From Prochlorococcus sp. AG-409-A10 (GTDB lineage Bacteria > Cyanobacteriota > Cyanobacteriia > PCC-6307 > Cyanobiaceae), in the NCBI GenBank assembly GCA_003216175.1, contig QCJG01000004.1, positions 1 through 64,000 of the forward strand: a stretch of DNA of 64,000 nt, written 5' to 3'. Shown one piece after another: positions 56,969 through 64,000 of this stretch (its first letter is position 1; the number at the start of each line of letters is the position of its first letter). The position numbers were made by a program, and so were the translations under genes. The notes under the pieces were generated by a model, which saw only the letters and a list, made by a program, of their open reading frames with translations, was not told where the DNA came from and made no database searches.

Positions 56969-58279
56969 TTATTTAATTTCTTGGCTAGCAAATTGCTCTT
57001 CTTTTTCTTGACTTTCTATTATTGTCTTTTCTGAAACTTTTTCTTTGTCCAAAGTGGCTTGCATAATCAGCTCTGCATCTAAAAGCCATCTGTCTTCCTC
57101 GGAACCTGGATTAAGTGGCTCTGGCATTTCTAAGAGACGATCAGGATTTATTCCAAGATTCTGTATGTCTCTTCCACTCGGAGTTAAATAGCTAGCGACT
57201 GTAACTGCTAAACCACTTCCATCACTTAGATTTGTCAAAGATTGAATAAGACCTTTCCCAAATGTTTTATTCCCTATAAGTTCAGATCTTTTATTGTCTT
57301 GTAGAGCACCGGCAAGAATTTCACTAGCGCTTGCTGTGCCCTCATTGACAAGCGTAACCATAGGCCCATCATAAAGAGTTTCTAATCCAGAGCTGATTGG
57401 ATCATTTATAGAATCTCTTTTTTTTGTTTCGACAATAGGCATATCGCTGAGGAAATCGTCCGCAACCGCAAGCCCGGAACTTACGAGACCTCCAGAGTTA
57501 TTCCTTAGGTCCAAAATCAGTCCATCTATATCTTTCCCAGATAATTCTTCCAATGCTTCCTTTACTTGATCAGGGACTACCTCGCTAAATTGTGTGATTC
57601 TTAAGTAACCAAATGTATGGGATTCATTTCTTATCCTCTTAGTCCTAACTGGTCTTAGATCAACACTTCTTCTTTCTAAAGAAATTTCTTTAATTTCATT
57701 GTCGGGTTCCTCTAATTCAACAATTACTTGTGTTCCGGTTTGCCCTCTCAATTTTGCGGCTGTCGCTTCAAGTCCTAACTGCTTTGGAGATTGCCCGTTG
57801 ACTTTTTTTAAAATTGTTCCACTTTTAATACCTGCATCTGAGGAGGGAGAGCCTTCAAGAGGAGATATCACAACTATCTCGCCATCTTCTTTTCTTGCTC
57901 CTAATTGAAGTCCAACCCCATTAATTTCACTACCTATGTTGCTTTTCTTCATCGCCTCGTAATCGACTGGCCTTAGTAAGCGTGTATAAGGATCTCCAAG
58001 AGGTAGAAGCATTGCATCTATAGCTGAATATGCCTGTTGAGAATTGTTTATTGGCTTTTCAAGAGCTTTTTGACGAAGTCTTTTCCATTGAATTTCATCA
58101 AATTTCTTAGGATCTAGATAACCCGTATTAACTAGATTCCATGCCTCAATAACAAGTAATTGTCCATCATTAAGGGCAAAAGTGGGTTGAGTAAAAACTT
58201 GAAATAAAATTCCAAAACAAATTAATACTGCAAAAAATCTTTGCAGTAGCTTAGTTAAAGATTTAACAGATGAGAGCAT
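56969..58279 (-). CDS. ctpA: carboxyl-terminal processing protease
   Basis: A periplasmic or lumenal S41 serine protease that matures D1. The N-terminal signal peptide (about [18 protein letters not shown]) is followed by a PDZ domain ([18 protein letters not shown] region) and the protease core with the Ser in [16 protein letters not shown] and the Lys in [11 protein letters not shown]. The frame opens at 58342, but Met at 58279 starts just before the signal peptide and avoids running up to petB, so it is preferred. It leads the reverse run to minE. Confidence 0.9.
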   Translation of the reverse strand: MLSSVKSLTKLLQRFFAVLICFGILFQVFTQPTFALNDGQLLVIEAWNLVNTGYLDPKKFDEIQWKRLRQKALEKPINNSQQAYSAIDAMLLPLGDPYTRLLRPVDYEAMKKSNIGSEINGVGLQLGARKEDGEIVVISPLEGSPSSDAGIKSGTILKKVNGQSPKQLGLEATAAKLRGQTGTQVIVELEEPDNEIKEISLERRSVDLRPVRTKRIRNESHTFGYLRITQFSEVVPDQVKEALEELSGKDIDGLILDLRNNSGGLVSSGLAVADDFLSDMPIVETKKRDSINDPISSGLETLYDGPMVTLVNEGTASASEILAGALQDNKRSELIGNKTFGKGLIQSLTNLSDGSGLAVTVASYLTPSGRDIQNLGINPDRLLEMPEPLNPGSEEDRWLLDAELIMQATLDKEKVSEKTIIESQEKEEQFASQEIK

Positions 58280-58348
58280 TGGATTGATCTTTTGCGGCGA
58301 CCAAGGGGCACATCGAGTAAGATATTTGAAAGTACAGTGCATAAGTGG

Positions 58349-59005
58349 ATGGCGAACTCTTCACCGGTTTATGACTGGTTCCAGGAACGTCTTGAGATAC
58401 AGGACATAGCTGATGATGTCACTTCAAAATACGTTCCTCCACATGTCAACATTTTTTATTGTCTTGGTGGAATAACACTGGTTTGTTTTTTGATTCAATT
58501 CGCGACTGGATTTGCGATGACCTTTTATTACAAACCTACTGTAACTGAAGCTTATAGCTCAGTTAGTTATCTGATGACAGACGTGAGTTTTGGTTGGTTG
58601 ATTAGATCAGTCCATAGATGGAGTGCCTCAATGATGGTACTCATGCTTATTTTGCATGTTTTTAGAGTTTATTTAACTGGTGGATTCAAAAGGCCTAGAG
58701 AATTGACATGGATAACTGGCGTGGTTATGGCAGTCATAACGGTTGCTTTTGGAGTTACAGGCTATTCATTGCCTTGGGATCAAGTCGGTTATTGGGCAGT
58801 TAAAATTGTTTCTGGAGTCCCTGCTGCTATTCCAGTTATTGGTGACTTTATGGTCGAACTATTGAGAGGTGGTGAGAGTGTTGGTCAGACAACTTTGACA
58901 AGATTTTATAGTCTCCATACTTTTGTAATGCCATGGCTTCTAGCAGTATTTATGTTGATGCATTTTCTAATGATAAGAAAACAAGGTATCTCTGGGCCCT
59001 TATAA
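58349..59005 (+). CDS. petB: cytochrome b6
   Basis: The 218-residue heme protein of the cytochrome b6f complex. [20 protein letters not shown] is the expected N-terminus, so the in-frame Met at 58349 is used rather than the first codon of the open frame (58292). Heme histidines lie in [20 protein letters not shown] and [13 protein letters not shown], and the covalently attached heme Cys is in [11 protein letters not shown]. petD follows 57 bases on. It diverges from ctpA. Confidence 0.97.
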   Translation: MANSSPVYDWFQERLEIQDIADDVTSKYVPPHVNIFYCLGGITLVCFLIQFATGFAMTFYYKPTVTEAYSSVSYLMTDVSFGWLIRSVHRWSASMMVLMLILHVFRVYLTGGFKRPRELTWITGVVMAVITVAFGVTGYSLPWDQVGYWAVKIVSGVPAAIPVIGDFMVELLRGGESVGQTTLTRFYSLHTFVMPWLLAVFMLMHFLMIRKQGISGPL

Positions 59006-59062
59006 TTAAAATTATTTTTTTCAAATAAACCTTAAATTATCTACAAAAAATCTTCTTAAACA

Positions 59063-59545
59063 ATGTCAACTCTTAAGAAACCTGATTTATCTGATACAAA
59101 ATTAAGAGCCAAACTTGCCAAAGGAATGGGTCATAATTATTACGGAGAGCCAGCATGGCCAAATGATCTACTCTATATTTTCCCTGTCGTCATTCTTGGG
59201 ACAATTGCTTGTGTCGTTGGATTAGCAGTTTTAGATCCTGCATTCCTAGGAGATAAAGCAAATCCTTTCGCAACACCATTAGAAATTCTTCCTGAATGGT
59301 ATCTATATCCTGTTTTTCAAATTCTACGTGTTGTACCTAATAAGTTGCTTGGTATTGCTCTTCAGACATTAATTCCTCTAGGTTTGATTATTCTTCCTTT
59401 TATTGAAAATATCAATAAATTTGCTAACCCTTTCAGAAGACCAGTTGCGATGTCTTTCTTTCTATTTGGAACAGTTTTGACGATGTATCTAGGTATAGGA
59501 GCATGCCTGCCTATTGATAAATCTCTAACTCTAGGTTTGTTCTAG
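59063..59545 (+). CDS. petD: cytochrome b6f complex subunit IV
   Basis: A 160-residue subunit with three transmembrane helices. [20 protein letters not shown] and the quinol-site [13 protein letters not shown] are diagnostic. It follows petB as in nearly all cyanobacteria. Its stop overlaps the 3' end of the convergent invertase gene by 4 bases. Confidence 0.97.
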   Translation: MSTLKKPDLSDTKLRAKLAKGMGHNYYGEPAWPNDLLYIFPVVILGTIACVVGLAVLDPAFLGDKANPFATPLEILPEWYLYPVFQILRVVPNKLLGIALQTLIPLGLIILPFIENINKFANPFRRPVAMSFFLFGTVLTMYLGIGACLPIDKSLTLGLF

Positions 59546-60993
59546 AAGTTTTCCTCTAAATCCAGCATCAAGACATCATTGGGTTCAGCTCTTAGTAATT
59601 GATGCAATAATAAGAATCCAACAATAGTCCAAGTTTGATAAGTTCTAGATTGTTGACCAACCCATGTACCAGTTGGTCCATCAAAATATTCTGCCCATTT
59701 TTGTCTTGGGAGCTGATTTAATTGACTCCAATAACATTCTTCAATAAGAGCCCTCATTTGTCCCATAAGTAAAACATCAGCTTTTGGGTAGCGTTTTTCA
59801 TGAAGCAATATAGAAGCACCAAAAAACCATAAAAGGCTGGGCCAGTGCCCTCCATTGTGATAACTCCATGGCCAGTTTTTAGGGTCTGAACCTGTTTTGT
59901 TTTGCCATTCTTCAATATCCATTGGTGGATGACATATTCTCATTGGCATTTGTGCCATCAGGTGTTCACGGTTATGAAGAACCAGACGAAACAAAGCTCT
60001 CTGCTGTGGCGCTGTTAATACTCCGAACATACATGCTAAGGAATTTCCTAAGCTATAAAAACGAAAATCTGGTCTACCAGTTCTTATATTTCCAATAAGG
60101 TATCCACCTCTATTCTCTAGCCAATCTTGAAGCCAGGAAGGGACTACTTGGGGCTGGACATTAAATTCATTTTGATGTTGATCTTCACCGTATTGCTCAG
60201 TAGGTCTTCTCCTCAGAACTTGCATCGTTTTGCTCGTGACCCAATAGTGCTTCAAAAGAAATTGCCGAAGATCCTTTACCCACTGACGAGTTAAAACAAG
60301 TCTCTGATCAAGTAATCGACTTTTTTGATGCTTTCTGCTTAATTCCATTAGTTGAATGCAGCTTTTTAGACATGCATGCAACAAAACCTCTACCTCAAGA
60401 GGAGCTCCCCAAACGTCCATAGGTCGATCGATCATAAATGAGCAATCTGGTACGAATAAAACTGGATTCCCCTCAAAAGTTGGATGCAAAACTAAATCAA
60501 GAAGAAGTTGAACACCTCTTTGAACCTGTTGACTTGTGCCAAAACTTTGATCACCACTTTTTTTTACATAAAGCCAGCAAAGTACTGGCCACCATAGGCT
60601 TGCATCAGCAGAGGTAATTCTTCCAATAGATCTCTGACCATAATCTGCTATTAATTTTCCTTTTTCTTCGATAAAGCTTGTTGGGAAAACCCCTCGAGTT
60701 TGATAGGTAGTACTTTGTAAATTCAGACTTACGGTCAAGAATTTCTTTACTATGTCAAATCGTTTTTGAGTTAATAGATAAATCATTACTGGGACGTTGT
60801 CCCTTAAAAAGATCTCTCCGTAATTGAGAGCATCATTTTTTGTTGGATGCTCTAAAGCCGCTACACTCCCTGCAATTTCTCCAGAAATTTCAATCAGAGT
60901 TTTTTCAAAATGTTCTTTAGCTCTCGCAACAACTTTATCTTCATTTGAGTTGGGGCGAACTCTTTGGTGCTGTTGGCTAAAACGTGCGGGCAT
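59542..60993 (-). CDS. neutral/alkaline invertase (glycoside hydrolase family 100)
   Basis: A 483-residue cytosolic sucrose hydrolase. GH100 stretches include [20 protein letters not shown] (catalytic Asp region), [20 protein letters not shown], and [20 protein letters not shown]. There is no signal peptide. Marine picocyanobacteria make sucrose as a minor solute, so this would recycle it. It converges on petD and diverges from the rRNA operon. Confidence 0.92.
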   Translation of the reverse strand: MPARFSQQHQRVRPNSNEDKVVARAKEHFEKTLIEISGEIAGSVAALEHPTKNDALNYGEIFLRDNVPVMIYLLTQKRFDIVKKFLTVSLNLQSTTYQTRGVFPTSFIEEKGKLIADYGQRSIGRITSADASLWWPVLCWLYVKKSGDQSFGTSQQVQRGVQLLLDLVLHPTFEGNPVLFVPDCSFMIDRPMDVWGAPLEVEVLLHACLKSCIQLMELSRKHQKSRLLDQRLVLTRQWVKDLRQFLLKHYWVTSKTMQVLRRRPTEQYGEDQHQNEFNVQPQVVPSWLQDWLENRGGYLIGNIRTGRPDFRFYSLGNSLACMFGVLTAPQQRALFRLVLHNREHLMAQMPMRICHPPMDIEEWQNKTGSDPKNWPWSYHNGGHWPSLLWFFGASILLHEKRYPKADVLLMGQMRALIEECYWSQLNQLPRQKWAEYFDGPTGTWVGQQSRTYQTWTIVGFLLLHQLLRAEPNDVLMLDLEENF

Positions 60994-61639
60994 TAAGATA
61001 ATCTCTTGCCATCGCTAAAAGCTAGTTATGGCTTACTCCTTTGATATCGATAGTAAGAGGTAAAACATTTCATTTGCAACTTTGTTGCAAGTAAGTACTT
61101 CGAGGGTCTACAATATTTTTCTGCGCGAAAGTCAACCTGGAGCGCACTCATTTAGCGAAAATTACGAAAGTTTTTTAGTTAAGTGGGAGTTTTACAACAT
61201 TTGAAGACTAAACCCTTCTGTGATGTAAGCTGAAAAACGGTCGAAAGATCGAAAAATGTTCTTGGCTTTTAAGTCAAAAACATTGCACCTGGACAACTTA
61301 AAAGTTTAGGAACTGACGCTTTTATCGCGTCCAATTATTTATTAATTGGATGTATTTGCGATAAAGGTGTGAGGTCCCGTCAAAAGAAATTAGTTGCATA
61401 GTTCTGTCACTATTTCGAATTGGAGTTTCACGGCTCTATTTTTGATATTCGGTGTTACAGAGTTAGAGCAACGACGGATCTGAGATCCGGGAAAGTCACG
61501 AAGATAAAACTAAGTGCACTCTTTAGAACCCTTACATAAAATAAGGTGGCAACAATCACAATCAGTACGCCAGTGCTGTTATTAGTGGGAGAAGCAAATC
61601 AGACTGAGTAGAATTAATTTTTACAATAGGGCCTGACTA
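60994..61639 (+). promoter_or_regulatory. rRNA operon promoter region and leader
   Basis: About 650 bases without a gene. A strong promoter-like pair is TTGCAA (61085-61090), an 18-base spacer and TACAAT (61109-61114). Nested inverted repeats lie at 61321-61365 (TTTATCGC pairing with GCGATAAA, enclosing TCCAATTA with TAATTGGA). A boxA-like stretch TGCACTCTTTAGAA is at 61515-61528. ATCACAATC (61555-61563) is complementary to a site just after 16S. Confidence 0.6.
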
Positions 61640-63123
<1,484 letters not shown>

Positions 63124-63288
63124 CAGGGAGACAATTAATCGATTGTGATGTCTAAGTAATTATCTTAGGCCGCAATCCTGTCACCTTAAGGTCGATCGGT
63201 ACCTCAGATTTTAGTATTAATTTTATAGTTAATCCTTTGATTTCAGTTCCTAAACTTGTCTAGGTCACACCCAACAAGGGTTTCTCCT

Positions 63289-63362
<74 letters not shown>

Positions 63363-63371
63363 TTCGTTGTT

Positions 63372-63444
63372 GGGGGTATAGCTCAGTTGGTAGAGCGCCT
63401 GCTTTGCAAGCAGGATGTCAGCGGTTCGAGTCCGCTTACCTCCA
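63372..63444 (+). tRNA. tRNA-Ala (TGC)
   Basis: A 73-base cloverleaf nine bases after tRNA-Ile: acceptor GGGGGTA/TACCTCC with one G-T pair, anticodon stem CTGCT/AGCAG around TTGCA-type loop TTTGCAA, and T arm with TTCGAGT. The anticodon is TGC. Confidence 0.96.
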
Positions 63445-63750
63445 CTGAAACCACCCTGATAACTAAAATTCGGGAGAAAAATTGTTGATGTGACTTAGTA
63501 TTTTCTATTTGAAAAGAACCTAGCTTCTTATCATCTTTTTACAGTTGATAATATGCTGGGCTCCCATGAATTTTTTCATGAGAATTCAGTAGAACCTTGA
63601 AAACTGCATAGATTAGAAAGAATAAAGCATCTCATGGATGCATAGTTCTGATTAGATTTTCAGCTTAAAAACTGAATCATCGATTATCAGAATTCATGTT
63701 TAATTCTTGAGTAATAGCCGAGCACAATTGATTTTGTGATTGTATTTAAG
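63445..63750 (+). other. rRNA spacer with boxB/boxA-type signals
   Basis: The spacer between tRNA-Ala and 23S. A small hairpin CATGAA-TTTT-TTCATG (63565-63580) and the cyanobacterial boxA-like GAACCTTGAAAA (63592-63603) match antitermination elements of rRNA spacers. No other gene is present. Confidence 0.6.
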
Positions 63751-64000
63751 GTCAAGCTACAAAGGGCTCATGGCGGATACCTTGGCACACAGAGGCGATG
63801 AAGGACGTGGTTACCTGCGATATGTCTCGGGGAGCTGGATACACGCTTTGATCCGGGAATTTCCGAATGGGGCAACCCTTAGAACGGCCAGCTGAATATA
63901 TAGGCTGGCACGAGCCAACCCAGCGAACTGAAACATCTTAGTAGCTGGAGGAAAGGAAAGTAAATAACGACTCCCTAAGTAGCGGCGAGCGAACGGGGAA
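63751..64000 (+). rRNA. rrl: 23S ribosomal RNA (5' part, cut by window edge)
   Basis: Begins around GTCAAGCTACAAAGGGCTCA with the conserved GGCGGATACCTTGGCACACA and continues with GGCGATGAAGGACGTGG. Only the first 250 bases are in the window; the start is estimated to within a few bases. Confidence 0.96.

Noticed and set aside
58280-58348. N-terminal extensions of ctpA and petB that would overlap each other
   Set aside because: The known N-terminus of PetB ([11 protein letters not shown]) and the ctpA signal peptide both argue for the internal Met starts used here.

Overview
The window looks like a piece of chromosome from a low-light-adapted Prochlorococcus, most like the LLI/NATL type. The reasons are: AT-rich, densely packed genes; the marine picocyanobacterial neighbour sets tgt-psbK, rubA-ycf48-psbE-psbL-psbJ, psbB-psbT, petB-petD and minC-minD-minE; a compact phycoerythrin (PE-III) cluster with both alpha and beta subunit genes but no other phycobiliprotein genes nearby; and an rRNA operon with tRNA-Ile and tRNA-Ala in the spacer. 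The strain assignment is inference. I see no insertion sequence, prophage, integrase or CRISPR array.

Layout. 1-3.5 kb: the 3' part of tgt, psbK, a Gfo/Idh oxidoreductase and a CBS-domain membrane protein. 3.5-8.7 kb: tRNA-Met, pyrE, ygfZ, a Cas4/RecB-like nuclease fused to an RNase H fold, a phosphohexomutase and rdgB. 8.7-16.4 kb: a carotenoid oxygenase, hisB, fabI, a thioredoxin-like protein, a DegT aminotransferase, a photolyase overlapping a NUDIX hydrolase, and folK. 16.4-21.7 kb: chlD, an MCE (MlaD-like) protein with its ABC ATPase, and a YvcK-like protein. 21.7-25.6 kb: ndhJ-ndhK-ndhC facing rubA-ycf48-psbE-psbL-psbJ. 25.7-32.8 kb: MTA phosphorylase, an NADH-dehydrogenase-like/SelD fusion, a CCA-type nucleotidyltransferase and a UvrD/PcrA helicase.

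32.9-39.1 kb is the phycoerythrin block. cpeB-cpeA-cpeZ run forward. A HEAT-repeat lyase-like gene and cpeY follow on opposite strands, and cpeT, cpeS and a linker gene run in reverse. It encodes one PE, the probable bilin lyases CpeS, CpeT, CpeY and CpeZ, a further HEAT protein, and one linker. The alpha subunit has lost one bilin-binding cysteine and the beta subunit has His where Asn72 is usual.

39.2-48.8 kb: a TVP38-like membrane protein, two UDP-sugar enzymes (UDP-xylose and UDP-galacturonate routes), small proteins, tRNA-Phe, a DUF2470 protein, an FGGY kinase, metK, a HAD hydrolase, rpsA and nrdR. 49-53.6 kb: psbT, psbB, psbM, a thioesterase, prmC, tsaC and tRNA-Thr. 53.7-61 kb: minE, minD, minC, an HD hydrolase, ctpA, petB, petD and a GH100 invertase. 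61-64 kb: an rRNA operon with a promoter-like site, long leader, 16S, tRNA-Ile, tRNA-Ala and the first 250 bases of 23S.

The content is mostly housekeeping and photosynthesis. I did not find a clearly undescribed system. The points most worth a second look are the absence of psbF between psbE and psbL, the reduced PE with an apparently full lyase set and an 18-bp hairpin in its leader, the nuclease with intact Cas4-like cysteines but no recognisable catalytic D-x-K motif, and several very small membrane-protein genes.
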